Assembly (NCBI GenBank): GCA_022820365.1
Contig: JAJEFO010000111.1
Location: 1-64,000, forward strand
DNA: 64,000 nucleotides
Reading direction: 5' to 3'
Origin: Silicimonas sp.
Lineage (GTDB): Bacteria; Pseudomonadota; Alphaproteobacteria; Rhodobacterales; Rhodobacteraceae
The notes beneath the pieces were generated by a model that saw nothing but the letters and a program-made list of their open reading frames with translations, ran no database searches and had not been told where the DNA came from. The position numbers and the translations under genes are program-made. Below are positions 45,064-55,562 of the stretch, one piece after another (positions within the stretch are counted from its first letter, which is position 1; the number at the start of each line of letters is the position of its first letter).

Positions 45064-45543
45064 TCAGCCTCCGAAGTGGAGAACGCAGATCAAGGTGAAC
45101 AAGCGACGCGCAGTGTCGATGTCTAGCTCGACCTTGCCGTCAAGGCGTTCCTCGAGAATGCGCGCGCCCTCGTTGTGGATGCCTCGCCTCGCCATGTCGA
45201 TCGCCTCGATCTGGCCAGGAGGAAGGCGCTTTACCGCGTCGAAATAGCTCTCGCAGATCTGGTAGTAGTCCTTCACGACCTGGCGAAACGGACCCAGAGA
45301 GAGGCGGAATTCGACGGCGGGCTTGTCCGCTTCCGTGCGAACGTCGAAAACGAGAAGCCGGTCATAGATGGCTAGTTGAAGTCGATAAGGTCCCGCAGGC
45401 GCCTTTCGTGCGTCCGACGCCGTGATCGTGAACGAATTGTCCTCAAGCAAATCGAAGATCGCGACCCGACGCTCCTGCTCGATCTCAGGCGTCGGCGGCG
45501 GAAGCGCACTGTCGTCAATCTCTATGTGTACGATCCGGGACAT
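45064..45543 (-). CDS. UPF0262 family protein
   Basis: A 159-aa conserved alphaproteobacterial protein of unknown function. The start MSRIVHIEIDD at 45543 fits the family; the longer frame adds unrelated sequence. Segments such as VAIFDLLEDNSF and IEAIDMARRGIHNEGARIL are typical. It sits 4 nt upstream of the phosphatase gene, in the order found in relatives (hisD, UPF0262, phosphatase). Confidence 0.88.
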   Translation of the reverse strand: MSRIVHIEIDDSALPPPTPEIEQERRVAIFDLLEDNSFTITASDARKAPAGPYRLQLAIYDRLLVFDVRTEADKPAVEFRLSLGPFRQVVKDYYQICESYFDAVKRLPPGQIEAIDMARRGIHNEGARILEERLDGKVELDIDTARRLFTLICVLHFGG

Positions 45544-45860
45544 GTTGGCCGAGATACGGGAAGCACCGGCTTTTTCAATAGGAATCCAACCGCAACCCTC
45601 GTTCGGCACACCTGAGATTGGCAATCACACCAAGCCGCAGGCGCCATCCCTGGCAGGCAAAGTGCGCACGACGACAGCCCGCCAAGCGCACCGGTCACGC
45701 CAACCGATTCGGACTATCCTGCTACATCATGGCGCTTTTGCAGTCGCAGTGTCTCGCGCTGCGACTGCAAGTCCTGGACGATCAGCATCTTGCTGACGAC
45801 GGTCCGCGCCCGAGCTACGGGCAAGCGGGGATCCAATCCCCCCGCTGCAACCCGGCGGCA
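45544..45860. other. intergenic region with a strong stem-loop
   Basis: About 317 bp between hisD and the UPF0262 gene. No gene seen. It contains the 12-bp perfect inverted repeat described separately; the remainder has no recognised signal. Confidence 0.4.
45738..45770 (-). terminator. perfect 12-bp stem-loop after hisD
   Basis: TTGCAGTCGCAG and CTGCGACTGCAA pair perfectly around a 9-nt loop, 91 nt past the hisD stop. There is no long U-run on either strand, so it may be a transcription or RNA-processing end, or a protein-binding palindrome. Confidence 0.5.
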
Positions 45861-47162
45861 CTATCGGTTCAACCGGTCGAGCCTGGAACTGACGCTCAAC
45901 CCATGCGCCTGGAGCCGCTCGCTTTCCGCGAGCGTCACCGCCGCAGCACCGATTTCCTGAAGCGACTCGGGAGTCATCTGCGTCAGCGTCGTGCGCTTCA
46001 TGAAGTCGAGGACCGACAGGCCGGACGAAAACCGTGCCGTGCGTGCGGTCGGCAGAACATGGTTCGGACCTCCGACGTAGTCACCGATCACCTCGGGCGT
46101 CCACGCGCCGACAAAGATTGCCCCGGCGTGCCTTATGTTCGGGATCAATGGCTCAGGGTCGCTGACGCAGAGTTCCAGATGCTCCGGGGCGATGTCATCT
46201 GCCAATGCAGCCGCCTCTCCCAAATCCTGTACCAGAATGACGGCACCGTTTCGCTCCCAGCTCGCGGCCGCAATTTCGCGCCTGTCGAGCAACTTCAGAT
46301 GCTCCTCGATTGATTCGAGCACCAGTTCGGCCAACGTCGAGTCGGTCGTTATGAGAATGGCCTGTGCGCTTTCGTCATGCTCCGCCTGGCTCAGCAAGTC
46401 GAGCGCGATCCAGTTTGGATCATTTGACTTGTCCGCGATGACGAGGATCTCCGACGGGCCTGCAATCATGTCGATTCCGACATGACCGAAGACCTGCCGC
46501 TTTGCTGCAGCCACATATGCGTTGCCAGGTCCGGTGATCTTGTCGACGGGCATGACGGTTTCCGTCCCGTAAGCAAGGGCGGCAACGGCTTGGGCGCCCC
46601 CGAGCCTGTGGATCGTATCGATGCCGGAAAGCCTCGCGGCCAAGAGCACCAGCGGGTTGAGTTCTCCGTGCGGCGCCGGAACGGTCATGACCAGGCGCTC
46701 AACACCGGCAACCTGCGCCGGGATCGCATTCATCAAGACCGACGAAGGATAGCTCGCCCGCCCGCCCGGCACGTAGAGCCCCGCCGACTTCACGGGTGTC
46801 CAGCGCCAACCAAGCGTTGCGCCAGACTCGTCGGTCCAGAGCGCATCATCCGGCCGCTGCCGCTCGTGATACGCACGGATGCGCGATGCAGCGAGCTGCA
46901 GCGCCTCAAGCTCGTGCGAACCAATCCCCGAAACCGCGGACTCGATTTCCTCCTCGGAAACGGTGAATTCGTCCGGTGTCAGCTCCAAGTGATCATACTT
47001 TGCGGTGAGTTCAACCAATGCCTCGTCGCCACGCGCACGCACGTCGGCAATGATACCGGCCACTGCCTGGTTCACGTCCGGCGCGTCCTCGCGCTTCAAG
47101 GACAGGAGCGTACGAAACCTTCTCTCGAACTCCGGGTCCGTCGTGTTCAGAAAGTGCGCCAT
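45861..47162 (-). CDS. hisD: histidinol dehydrogenase HisD
   Basis: A 433-aa zinc enzyme that oxidises L-histidinol to L-histidine in two NAD steps. Landmarks include YVPGGRASYPSSVLMNAIPA near residue 127, AGPSEILVIAD near 230, LLSQAEHDESAQ near 253 (metal His), and PTARTARFSSGLSV plus MKRTTLTQMT near the end. Length and motifs are complete. It lies in the conserved order murA-DUF2948-hisD. Confidence 0.97.
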   Translation of the reverse strand: MAHFLNTTDPEFERRFRTLLSLKREDAPDVNQAVAGIIADVRARGDEALVELTAKYDHLELTPDEFTVSEEEIESAVSGIGSHELEALQLAASRIRAYHERQRPDDALWTDESGATLGWRWTPVKSAGLYVPGGRASYPSSVLMNAIPAQVAGVERLVMTVPAPHGELNPLVLLAARLSGIDTIHRLGGAQAVAALAYGTETVMPVDKITGPGNAYVAAAKRQVFGHVGIDMIAGPSEILVIADKSNDPNWIALDLLSQAEHDESAQAILITTDSTLAELVLESIEEHLKLLDRREIAAASWERNGAVILVQDLGEAAALADDIAPEHLELCVSDPEPLIPNIRHAGAIFVGAWTPEVIGDYVGGPNHVLPTARTARFSSGLSVLDFMKRTTLTQMTPESLQEIGAAAVTLAESERLQAHGLSVSSRLDRLNR

Positions 47163-47221
47163 TGATGACCTCTTGCCGACTCATAACTGCATGCAAAGAA
47201 ACGCACCAGCGGGGTCTGATG

Positions 47222-47707
47222 TCACTCCGGATGCTCGGGCGTTCGTTGAGAGGGTGCTTCATAAGTGCATGTAACATCCTGCAACGTGATGTTGATTGCC
47301 TCGACCTCAACTTCAACAGCCGCGTCACCCGCAAATGTCAGCACGACGCGACCCATCCCATCGCCATCAGGCTGGAAGCTGAGCATCAGCAAGGACAGCA
47401 CGATGTCCTGCGATACCTCCGGTGCCGGTCCTTGCCGCCTGACCGCGATCACGTCGTCAACCGCGAGAACGGCCTGCACGCGTTCCAGATGCAAGTCGCG
47501 TTGCTCGCCGTCCTGCACGGATTCCCAGCGGAAACGATTGATCAGGCACGCGAATCGCCGCCTCTTCTTGTCCCAGGTCATCTCGCCGGCTGGAAGAATC
47601 GCGTCCTGGGCAAGTGCGGACACGATCTGCAGATCCTCGACGTCGTCCGCACGCAGCTTCAGCGGCCGTTCCGGACCTGTCTGGACACTCGCGGTGCTCG
47701 AAATCAA
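47222..47707 (-). CDS. DUF2948 family protein
   Basis: A 161-aa conserved protein of unknown function, typical between murA and hisD in Rhodobacterales. Segments such as [42 protein letters not shown] and [18 protein letters not shown] fit the family. The apparent start is a TTG overlapping the murA stop (TTGA), so it is probably coupled to MurA synthesis. Confidence 0.88.
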   Translation of the reverse strand: MISSTASVQTGPERPLKLRADDVEDLQIVSALAQDAILPAGEMTWDKKRRRFACLINRFRWESVQDGEQRDLHLERVQAVLAVDDVIAVRRQGPAPEVSQDIVLSLLMLSFQPDGDGMGRVVLTFAGDAAVEVEVEAINITLQDVTCTYEAPSQRTPEHPE

Positions 47708-48969
47708 TTCTGGATCCTCTCGATCTTCGCGCCCACCGAACCAAGTTTTTCTTCCACGTGCTCGTACCCCCGGTCAAGGTGGTAGACACGGTTGACCACT
47801 GTCTCGTGCTCGGCACCAAGACCCGCCAAGATCAGCGAAACCGACGCGCGAAGATCCGTTGCCATTACGGGAGCGCCTTTCAAGCGCTCAACTCCCGTAA
47901 CCGTCGCTGTTCCGCCCCGCACGTCTATGTCAGCACCCATGCGCATCAGTTCCGGTGCATGCATGAATCGGTTTTCGAAGATCGTCTCTTCGAGCCTGCT
48001 CACGCCATCCGCGGTGCACAGCAGCGCCATCATCTGCGCCTGCAAGTCGGTCGGAAACCCAGGATACGGCTCGGTCCTGACATTGATCGGGCGGATCCGA
48101 TCGTTTCCGCGTGCAACCCTGATCCCTCGCCCCGTGTCCTCGACCGATACGCCAGCCTCGTCAAGCCTCTCTGCGACGGTGCTGACAAGCTCCATACGGC
48201 CGCCAAGGCACTCCACATCGCCACCGCAGATCGCGGGCGCCATCATGTAGGTCCCAAGTTCAATCCGGTCGGCAATCACCGTGTGCCTGGCCCCTCCCAG
48301 CCGGCTTGCGCCTTCTATGGTGATGATCGGAGTGCCCGCGCCCTCGATCCTGGCGCCCATCGCAGTCAGGCATTCGGCCAGATCCACGATCTCGGGCTCG
48401 CATGCCGCGTTTTCGATGACCGTCGTGCCCTTGGCGAGCGTTGCGGCCATCAGGACATTTTCGGTTGCACCGACGCTCGCAATCCTGAGGGTCACCTTTG
48501 CACCCTTCAATCCCGTCGGTGCTGTTGCGTGCAGATACCCGTCCTTCAACTCGATCCTTGCGCCAAGGGCCTCAAGCGCAGCGACGTGTACGTCCATCGG
48601 GCGCGCCCCGATCGCGCATCCCCCGGGCAAGGAAACTATCGCCTGACCTTCGCGCGCGAGAAGTGGGCCAAGAACAAGGTTCGATGCGCGCATTTTCCGG
48701 ACGATGTCATACTCGGCCGTCGTGGATACAGGGCCACTAGAAGACATGGTAATGACTTTGCCGTCTTCGGAAGCCTGGACATGCACGCCCAGAGATCGCA
48801 GCAGCAGGCCCATCGCGTCGATGTCCGAGAGGCGAGGCGCGTTCATCAGGACAAGGGGTTCTTCGGTCAGCAATGTCGCTGGCATCAATGCGAGGCACGA
48901 GTTCTTTGCGCCCGCAATCGGAATCTGGCCTTTGAGCCTGACTCCTCCTGTAACGACAATGGAATCCAT
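47704..48969 (-). CDS. murA: UDP-N-acetylglucosamine 1-carboxyvinyltransferase MurA
   Basis: A 421-aa enzyme of the first committed step of peptidoglycan synthesis, adding enolpyruvate to UDP-GlcNAc. K22/N23 (IAGAKNSCL) and the catalytic Cys118 in [13 protein letters not shown] are present, so it should be fosfomycin-sensitive. [16 protein letters not shown] and the C-terminal [10 protein letters not shown] are typical. The ATG overlaps the small basic gene by 1 nt, and the TGA overlaps DUF2948. Confidence 0.97.
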   Translation of the reverse strand: MDSIVVTGGVRLKGQIPIAGAKNSCLALMPATLLTEEPLVLMNAPRLSDIDAMGLLLRSLGVHVQASEDGKVITMSSSGPVSTTAEYDIVRKMRASNLVLGPLLAREGQAIVSLPGGCAIGARPMDVHVAALEALGARIELKDGYLHATAPTGLKGAKVTLRIASVGATENVLMAATLAKGTTVIENAACEPEIVDLAECLTAMGARIEGAGTPIITIEGASRLGGARHTVIADRIELGTYMMAPAICGGDVECLGGRMELVSTVAERLDEAGVSVEDTGRGIRVARGNDRIRPINVRTEPYPGFPTDLQAQMMALLCTADGVSRLEETIFENRFMHAPELMRMGADIDVRGGTATVTGVERLKGAPVMATDLRASVSLILAGLGAEHETVVNRVYHLDRGYEHVEEKLGSVGAKIERIQN

Positions 48970-49121
48970 TATTCTGCCTGCCCCTCGGTCTTGACCTTGT
49001 CCTTCCTTGCCCGAGCCTGAGCCTTGCGCCTCTTCAGATTAGCCCTGAGCGCCGCCTTCAGGCGGTCGGCCCGGGCTTCAGTCCGCCTGCGCTCGCGTCC
49101 GGAAGGTTCTTTTCCGCCCAT
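48969..49121 (-). CDS. small basic protein upstream of murA
   Basis: A 50-aa frame starting [13 protein letters not shown] and continuing through [16 protein letters not shown] to KTEGQAE. It is highly charged with a helical Lys/Arg pattern, and I recall similar small proteins just upstream of murA in related genomes. Its TAA shares a base with the murA ATG (TAATG), arguing for coupled translation. Function unknown; nucleic-acid binding is only a guess. Confidence 0.7.
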   Translation of the reverse strand: MGGKEPSGRERRRTEARADRLKAALRANLKRRKAQARARKDKVKTEGQAE

Positions 49122-49211
49122 CCAGACTGCTTATCCCAGCCACAAATGACCGTCCAGATCAGGCTTGCGTGGGACGGCGATTGCCATTATCCCGCGCATT
49201 CGTCGACTGGC

Positions 49212-49286
<75 letters not shown>

Positions 49287-49429
49287 CCATCGCGTCGACA
49301 CTCCGCTTCCACCCTGACATCATTGCCTCTGCAGCCAAAGTGCCTGTGCTAGCGAAGCCATGGCACCAAAGGCGCTTGCCCCGCCTTCCAGCACCGGGCA
49401 AGAGCGATCAACCAGAACGGAACACGCTC

Positions 49430-50149
49430 ATGATCCTTTACCCTGCCATCGACCTGAAGGACGGCCAGTGCGTCCGGCTGCTCAAGGGCGACATGAGCGA
49501 GGCCACGGTGTTTAGTGACGATCCAGGCGCGCAAGCGGCCACATTCGAGGCAGCAGGTGCCGAATGGCTCCATCTCGTCGACCTGAACGGTGCATTTGCT
49601 GGACATCCGGTCAACGCGTCTGCCGTTGAGTCCATTCTTCGCTCGGTCTCCATCCCCGCCCAGCTGGGTGGCGGCATTCGCGACATGGCAACCATCGAAA
49701 ACTGGATTGAGAAGGGACTCGCCCGTGTCGTGCTTGGCACGGTCGCTGTCGAGAACCCTGATCTGGTCCGTCAGGCCGCGAGGGCGTTCCCGGGCATGAT
49801 TGCGGTCGGCCTCGACGCACGTGACGGGCATGTCGCGACGCGCGGCTGGGCTGAAGCAACCGAAATGACGGTGACGGATCTCGCCAAAGCCTACGAAGAT
49901 GCCGGAATCGCCGCCATCATCCACACCGACATTGACCGGGACGGGGCAATGGGCGGCCCCAATGTCGGCGCGACCGCAGCGTTGGCCCGCCAAACCCAAG
50001 TCCCGGTCATCGCAAGCGGGGGTGTCTCGTCCCTGGAAGACCTTATCCGGCTCCGCGATACGGAAGTCATCGCCGGCGCGATCTCGGGCCGCGCACTCTA
50101 TGACGGCACGATCGACCTCTGGGATGCTTTGGCTGCCATTGCCACCTGA
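49430..50149 (+). CDS. hisA: phosphoribosylformimino-AICAR-phosphate isomerase HisA
   Basis: A 239-aa TIM-barrel enzyme of histidine biosynthesis (Amadori rearrangement). The catalytic Asp pair is D8 (YPAIDLKDG) and D129 (VGLDARDG). Phosphate loops QLGGGIRD and VIASGGVSS are both present. ATG 49430 starts the conserved fold; upstream in-frame sequence runs back into tRNA-Thr and is not coding. It stands alone here, away from hisF and hisH. Confidence 0.96.
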   Translation: MILYPAIDLKDGQCVRLLKGDMSEATVFSDDPGAQAATFEAAGAEWLHLVDLNGAFAGHPVNASAVESILRSVSIPAQLGGGIRDMATIENWIEKGLARVVLGTVAVENPDLVRQAARAFPGMIAVGLDARDGHVATRGWAEATEMTVTDLAKAYEDAGIAAIIHTDIDRDGAMGGPNVGATAALARQTQVPVIASGGVSSLEDLIRLRDTEVIAGAISGRALYDGTIDLWDALAAIAT

Positions 50150-50320
50150 ACGGAACCTGCACGAACGAAGTCTCGAAACGGATTCCAGCGCCGTCCGACT
50201 CCGATCCACCGTGGTGCGAAGCACGCCTCGCGCGTGCGGTGCACTACAGACCGGCCCGGAAAAGGAGTGTCCCGGTACAGCCCGTGCGGCAATGACCGGG
50301 ACCGCGGTCCTTTGTTCAGT

Positions 50321-50560
50321 TCATTCTGTCCGGTCCGTGTCCCCGTTGGTACCCGGATCCGCCTTGCCGATGCCCCGGAACACGGCACGAAACGGCAGGA
50401 TCCACAGGATGCCCAAGGCCAGATATACAAGGAGTTCGGCCCAGACTGGCGGACGGTCAAGGGCACTCACCGCCTTTACTGCAACAGCAATGTAGACCGG
50501 CAGCCCCAAAAGCAGGATCACCAAGGCCCAACGCCTTCGCGCCTTCCACGACAAAGCCAT
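50321..50560 (-). CDS. DUF2842 family small membrane protein
   Basis: A 79-aa protein with two membrane helices (WALVILLLGLPVYIAVAV and LLVYLALGILWILPF). MALSWKARRRW and the C-terminal PFRAVFRGIGKADP fit DUF2842, a conserved alphaproteobacterial family usually beside purA. It lies 13 nt downstream of the purA stop. Function unknown. Confidence 0.88.
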   Translation of the reverse strand: MALSWKARRRWALVILLLGLPVYIAVAVKAVSALDRPPVWAELLVYLALGILWILPFRAVFRGIGKADPGTNGDTDRTE

Positions 50561-50573
50561 CTTCACCTCTTCT

Positions 50574-51866
50574 TCAGTCCGCAAAGGGGTCAGTCACGAG
50601 AATCGTGTCGTCCCGTTCGGGGCTCGTTGACAGCAGCGCAACGGGGCATTCGATCAATTCCTCGATCCGCCGGACGTACTTTACTGCCGAACCTGGCAGG
50701 TCGGTCCAGCTTCGCGCACCGGCCGTCGATTCCGGCCACCCTTCCACGACCTCGTAGACAGGCGTCACTCGCGCCTGCTTGTCTGCAGCAGTCGGAAGAT
50801 GATCAAGGAATTCATCGCCTAGCTTGTAGCCCGTGCAGATCTTCAGTTCCTTGAAGCCGTCCAGCACGTCCAGCTTCGTCAGCGCAATGCCAGAAACTCC
50901 TGACGTCGCGCAGGTTTGCCTGACAAGCACCGCGTCAAACCACCCGCAACGGCGTTTCCGGCCAGTCGTGGTTCCGAATTCATGGCCACGCTCTCCAAGG
51001 CGCTGGCCGTCAGCATCGTGGAGCTCGGATGGAAACGGGCCCTCGCCAACCCGTGTCGTGTAGGCCTTTACGATGCCAAGGACAAAATCCACCGAGCCGG
51101 GCCCGATTCCGGTGCCCGTCGCCGCCTGTCCGGCAATGACGTTTGAAGACGTCACGAATGGGTAGGTTCCGAAATCGATGTCCAGAAGCGCACCCTGCGC
51201 ACCTTCGAACAGGATTCGATCTCCCCGTTTCTTGCGATCATTCAGGACCTTCCAGGCAGGCGCCGCATATTCCAGAACCTTCGGAGCAACATCGTTCAGG
51301 CTGGACAGCAGCGAATCGCGGTCAACCGGATCGAGCCCAAGACCGCGTCTCAGCGCATCGTGATGCACCAGAAGGCGGTCCACTCGCTTTTCCAGCGTCC
51401 CCGCGTCCCCAAGATCGGCCACGCGCACCACGCGCCTTCCGACCTTGTCCTCGTACGCCGGGCCGATGCCACGTCCGGTCGTTCCGATCTTGACGATGCT
51501 GTTCTGACTTTCGCGTGCCCGGTCCAACTCCCCGTGCAGCGGAAGGACCAAGGGGGCGTTTTCCGCAATCATCAGGGTATCAGGGCTGATCTCGATTCCC
51601 TGCTGGCGGACAGTCTCGATCTCGTCGACCAGATGCCACGGATCAAGGACAACTCCGTTCCCTATGACCGACAGCTTTCCTCCCCTCACGACGCCGGACG
51701 GCAGCGCGTGAAGCTTGTAGACCTCACCGTCAACAACCAGTGTATGGCCGGCATTGTGTCCGCCCTGAAACCGGCAGATGACATCTGCACGTTCGCTCAG
51801 CCAGTCGACGATCTTGCCTTTGCCTTCGTCGCCCCACTGAGTGCCGACCACGACCACGTTTGCCAC
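50574..51866 (-). CDS. purA: adenylosuccinate synthetase PurA
   Basis: A 430-aa GTP-dependent ligase in AMP synthesis (IMP + aspartate). The N-terminal GTP loop [14 protein letters not shown] contains the catalytic Asp, GHNAGHT is near residue 38, [13 protein letters not shown] near 129 and [14 protein letters not shown] near 245. The start is GTG 51866, 4 nt after GGAGG; the long N-terminal extension to 51983 is not supported. Confidence 0.97.
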   Translation of the reverse strand: MANVVVVGTQWGDEGKGKIVDWLSERADVICRFQGGHNAGHTLVVDGEVYKLHALPSGVVRGGKLSVIGNGVVLDPWHLVDEIETVRQQGIEISPDTLMIAENAPLVLPLHGELDRARESQNSIVKIGTTGRGIGPAYEDKVGRRVVRVADLGDAGTLEKRVDRLLVHHDALRRGLGLDPVDRDSLLSSLNDVAPKVLEYAAPAWKVLNDRKKRGDRILFEGAQGALLDIDFGTYPFVTSSNVIAGQAATGTGIGPGSVDFVLGIVKAYTTRVGEGPFPSELHDADGQRLGERGHEFGTTTGRKRRCGWFDAVLVRQTCATSGVSGIALTKLDVLDGFKELKICTGYKLGDEFLDHLPTAADKQARVTPVYEVVEGWPESTAGARSWTDLPGSAVKYVRRIEELIECPVALLSTSPERDDTILVTDPFAD

Positions 51867-52095
51867 GGGCACCTCCTGCCAAACGTCCGCTCTATAGCGA
51901 GACCACGCACCGCGAAAAAGGGCGAATGTGCTGCGCTTGAGAATGACGTCGATTCCTGATCGCCCATTCCTTGCCGAGTTCAACGCACTCAGGCGCCGGA
52001 TCTCTGGTTGCCGGAGGCCGGCACCAACACCGATTGATCTTGTCCAGACGACGGCACCTCGCTAGGCAGGCGAAGAATGCAGCAAGGAATTTGAG

Positions 52096-53061
52096 ATGCC
52101 TGACATTCCGGAATTTCATGACAGGATGCTGTCCTTGGGCCTGGCCCGCGTGAGCGAAGCGGCAGCGTTGGCCTCTGCCCGCCTGATCGGTCGAGGAAGC
52201 GAGCAGGCTGCGGACCAGGCAGCCGTGGATGCGATGCGGACGCAGCTCAACCAGCTCGAAATTCAAGGCGTTGTCGTCATCGGCGAAGGCGAACGGGACG
52301 AGGCGCCCATGTTGTATATAGGCGAAGGCGTCGGCACGGGTTCGGGCCCCGAAGTGGATATCGCGCTCGATCCGCTGGAGGGCACGACTCTCACGGCCAA
52401 GGACATGCCGAACGCGCTGGCCGTGATCGCGATGGGTCCACGCGGAACGATGCTTCATGCTCCGGACACCTACATGGAGAAGCTCGCGATCGGTCCGGGA
52501 TTGCCGGAAGGCGTCGTCAGCATGGACATGAGTCCGTCCGAACGCGTTGCCGCAATTTCCGAGGCGAAAGGCTGCTCAACCGAAGACATCACGGTTTGCG
52601 TTCTGGAGCGTCCTCGGCACGAGGACATGATCGCGGACATCCGGACCACAGGGGCCGCCGTTCGCCTGATCACGGATGGAGATGTTGCCGCCGTGATCCA
52701 TTGCGCGGAACCGGACACCGGCATCGACATGTACATGGGTGCAGGCGGAGCGCCAGAAGGCGTGCTGGCTGCCGCCGCGCTGAAATGCATGGGCGGGCAG
52801 ATGCTTGGCCGATTGCGGTTTCGAAATGATGCCGAGAAGGAGCGTGCGAGAAAGGCCGGCATCGAGGACCTCGACCGGGTGTACTCAAAAGACGAAATGG
52901 TGCAAGGCGACGTGATTTTCGCAGCCACCGGCGTTACGGATGGCTCGATGCTGCCTGGAATCAAGCGTGAGCCGGGCTGGCTGACTGCGGAAACGATTCT
53001 CATGCGCTCGAAGACAGGTTCCATGCGACGGATGACGTATCGCCACCCAGTGGAAGATTGA
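52096..53061 (+). CDS. glpX: class II fructose-1,6-bisphosphatase GlpX
   Basis: A 321-aa Li+-sensitive-type phosphatase of gluconeogenesis. The metal/active-site blocks GEGERDEAPMLYIGEGVG (near 58-75) and ALDPLEGTTL (near 93) are intact, as are EDITVCVLERPRH and GGAPEGVLAAAALK. In related genomes it lies between a homoserine dehydrogenase gene and recJ; here recJ follows but no hom gene precedes it. AGGAA is 9 nt before the ATG. Confidence 0.96.
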   Translation: MPDIPEFHDRMLSLGLARVSEAAALASARLIGRGSEQAADQAAVDAMRTQLNQLEIQGVVVIGEGERDEAPMLYIGEGVGTGSGPEVDIALDPLEGTTLTAKDMPNALAVIAMGPRGTMLHAPDTYMEKLAIGPGLPEGVVSMDMSPSERVAAISEAKGCSTEDITVCVLERPRHEDMIADIRTTGAAVRLITDGDVAAVIHCAEPDTGIDMYMGAGGAPEGVLAAAALKCMGGQMLGRLRFRNDAEKERARKAGIEDLDRVYSKDEMVQGDVIFAATGVTDGSMLPGIKREPGWLTAETILMRSKTGSMRRMTYRHPVED

Positions 53062-53217
53062 CGGCATCGGCACAAGGGTTCGGCCGCATGCCCGAGCCGC
53101 CTGAAACGCCATGCAGGATTCGATCATCCACGATTCGTGGTCAATGCCCGGAAGCAGGCTTTCACCTTCCGGCCCGCTCAGGTATCGCTTTCCAAGCCCG
53201 TCTGACCCAGGAAGACC

Positions 53218-54996
53218 TTGTCCAGAGACGATCCGATAGATCCGCCAGCGCCAGCCTTTCTCAGCGTCGAAGATTCCCTGACCGGCAGGCGATGGGTCGG
53301 TCCGGACGGTGATTCACTCCGCATGGCAGACGCGCTTGGGCAAGAGACCGGGCTGCCCGACGCCCTTTGCCGCATTCTCGCGGATCGGGGCATCTCGGCC
53401 GAAAACGCAGGGCAATTCCTTGACCCAAGGCTCCGCGACCTCCTTCCCGATCCCAGGAAGTTCCGAGATGCCGACATCGTTGCGGCGCGGCTGATTCGCG
53501 CCTTGGCCGACAAGGAAAGGATTGCGGTCCTTGCCGACTATGACGTGGACGGCGGCGCATCTGCCGCGCTTCTCCTCGACTGGCTCGGACAACAGGGTCA
53601 CGACGCGACCCTCTACGTGCCCGATCGAATTGCCGAGGGCTACGGACCCAACCCGTCCGCCATGCGCAGGCTCGCCGAATCCCACGGCCTTATCGTTTGC
53701 GTGGATTGCGGCACCCATGCGTTCGAGGCGATTTCCGCAGTCCCGGAGACGGACGTCGTGGTCATTGACCATCATCTCGCAGCTGAGACCCTGCCCTGCG
53801 CGCTCGGGGTCGTGAACCCGAGCCGCCAGGACGAAAGCGGTGACTTCGCGCATCTTTGCGCTGCCGCCGTCACGTTCATGGTCCTAGTCGAGGCAAATCG
53901 GCAACTGCGGGACAGCGGACGTGACGGACCGAATCTCATGGACATGCTGGACCTCGTGGCGCTGGCCACTGTTGCCGATGTGGTCCCGCTGCATGGCGTG
54001 AACAGGGCAATTGTCCGCCAAGGCCTGCGCGTCATGAGTGCACGCGGGAGACCCGGACTTGCCGCGCTCGCGGACGTGGCGAGGCTAACTGCTCCACCGA
54101 GCGCGTACCATCTTGGCTACATTCTGGGGCCGTGCGTCAACGCGGGAGGGCGCGTCGGGCGCTCCGATCTAGGAGCGCGGTGCCTGTCAGCTCGCGACCC
54201 CGATGAAGCCCGGGCGCTGGCAGAACGTCTTGACCAGTTGAACCGCGAGCGCCGCGAGATCGAGACGCAGGTGCGTGAGGCGGCCTTTGCCCAAGCTGAC
54301 GAGCGGGGACTCGACGGCCCGCTGGTCTGGGCGGCGGGCGACAACTGGCATCCCGGCGTAGTAGGGATCGTCGCGGCGCGCCTGAAGCAGGAGACGCGGC
54401 GACCAGCAGTCGTCATCGGGTTTGACGGGCAGTTTGGCAAGGGTTCGGGCCGTTCGATCAGGGGTGTCGATCTCGGCTATGCAATACAGCGTCTGCAAGC
54501 GGACGGGCTGCTCGTGAAGGGCGGCGGCCACAAGATGGCCGCAGGCTTCACGGTTGAACGGGACCAGCTAGCCGACGTGATGGATCGTCTCTCAAACTAC
54601 GTGGCCCGTCAGGCTACGGCCATTGAAAGTGCAAGGGAACTCCGAGTCGACTCGGCTCTCATGCCGGCGGCGGCGACAATCGAACTCATGCAGGAGATCG
54701 AAAAGGCGGGCCCGTTTGGACAAGATGCCCGGGCGCCGAGATTTGCGTTTCCGGACGTGGCAATCCACTACGCTCGACAGGTTGGAAACGGCCACCTGAA
54801 GTTCTCGTTCGGCGACGAACTTGGCACGCGCCTTGACGCAATTGCATTTAACGCATTCTCGGGACCTCTGGGTTCCGCACTCGCCGGGGGAAAGGGACGG
54901 CGCTTTCATCTGGTCGGTCACATCGAGGTCAATCATTGGGGCGGTCGGCAATCCGTGCAACTCCGGCTGCAAGACGCTGCCACTGCGCACACCTGA
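53218..54996 (+). CDS. recJ: single-stranded-DNA-specific exonuclease RecJ
   Basis: A 592-aa DHH-family 5'-3' exonuclease in recombinational and mismatch repair. It has motif I ADYDVDGG (D107, D109, D111), CVDCGTH near 163, motif III VIDHHLA (184-186) and the DHHA1 segment GSGRSIRG with GGGHKMAAGF. The start appears to be TTG 53218 with AGGAAGACC upstream, because the family N-terminus FLSVEDSLTGRRWVGP has no ATG before it. The C-terminal OB-fold region ends VNHWGGRQSVQLRLQDA. Confidence 0.95.
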   Translation: MSRDDPIDPPAPAFLSVEDSLTGRRWVGPDGDSLRMADALGQETGLPDALCRILADRGISAENAGQFLDPRLRDLLPDPRKFRDADIVAARLIRALADKERIAVLADYDVDGGASAALLLDWLGQQGHDATLYVPDRIAEGYGPNPSAMRRLAESHGLIVCVDCGTHAFEAISAVPETDVVVIDHHLAAETLPCALGVVNPSRQDESGDFAHLCAAAVTFMVLVEANRQLRDSGRDGPNLMDMLDLVALATVADVVPLHGVNRAIVRQGLRVMSARGRPGLAALADVARLTAPPSAYHLGYILGPCVNAGGRVGRSDLGARCLSARDPDEARALAERLDQLNRERREIETQVREAAFAQADERGLDGPLVWAAGDNWHPGVVGIVAARLKQETRRPAVVIGFDGQFGKGSGRSIRGVDLGYAIQRLQADGLLVKGGGHKMAAGFTVERDQLADVMDRLSNYVARQATAIESARELRVDSALMPAAATIELMQEIEKAGPFGQDARAPRFAFPDVAIHYARQVGNGHLKFSFGDELGTRLDAIAFNAFSGPLGSALAGGKGRRFHLVGHIEVNHWGGRQSVQLRLQDAATAHT

Positions 54997-55158
54997 AAGC
55001 ACTCGGCCAAACGGGAAAATCGGACGACAAGTCGATGATGCGAAACTGGCAGCTTCGCGTGTTATGGGCGCATGTTGAAGAGTGGAATTCGCGCGGTAAT
55101 TCTGTCCGAAGAAGCCCCTTGCTCTCGTGACCGACATTGCCTAATTAGCAGCGACGCT

Positions 55159-55233
55159 GGCCCGTTCGTCTATCGGTTAGGACGCCAGGTTTTCAACCTG
55201 GAAAGAGGGGTTCGATTCCCCTACGGGCTACCA
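55159..55233 (+). tRNA. tRNA-Glu(TTC)
   Basis: A 75-nt cloverleaf with CCA. The acceptor is GGCCCGT/ACGGGCT (G-U first pair), anticodon stem CCAGG/CCTGG around TTTTCAA (TTC), and T arm AGGGG/CCCCT. A toxin-antitoxin pair lies downstream. Confidence 0.96.
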
Positions 55234-55562
55234 TCGGCCCATTCAGATCGGACATGCATATTCGAGTGCCGTTCGTAAGTCGCGAAAATGAACTTTCCGA
55301 TTCTCCTATCGCTCGGCAGCCAACATCAAGGTCGTGATTCGCGTTGCATCCAGCTCAGCGAATCAGTTGATACGCGCATCTGGCTCGGCGCGCGGCTCCG
55401 CCATCCGCGTGTCGTACAGCGTCGCCACCGACATCCTCCGGGACCGCTGGGGCGGCGGTCGAACTGATGCCGACAGAGGCAGAGCCGCCGCTTGCAGTCG
55501 CGGCTTGATTGCATTGCAAGCACCACGTAGGCTGAGGCCGCAATCAATCTGAGGAGTTGGCG
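55234..55562. other. leader region of the FitAB-type pair
   Basis: About 330 bp between tRNA-Glu and the antitoxin gene. No coding sequence recognised. It contains an inverted repeat near its right end, listed separately, and no partial tRNA copy. Confidence 0.4.
55505..55547. promoter_or_regulatory. inverted repeat upstream of fitA-like gene
   Basis: TTGATTGC (55505-55512) and GCAATCAA (55540-55547) are perfect 8-bp arms 27 bp apart. A small palindrome TTGCATTGCAA (55509-55519) overlaps the left arm. FitA-type antitoxins bind spaced inverted repeats in their own promoter, so this is a candidate operator. Confidence 0.45.

Noticed and set aside
50299..50310. GGACCGCGGTCC palindrome after hisA as a terminator
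   Set aside because: A 12-bp palindrome leaves only a 4-bp stem once a loop is allowed, and there is no U-tract; it lies between converging genes but is too weak to call.
51867..51983. 39-residue N-terminal extension of PurA
   Set aside because: The family starts at the GTP loop, and GTG 51866 has a strong ribosome site.
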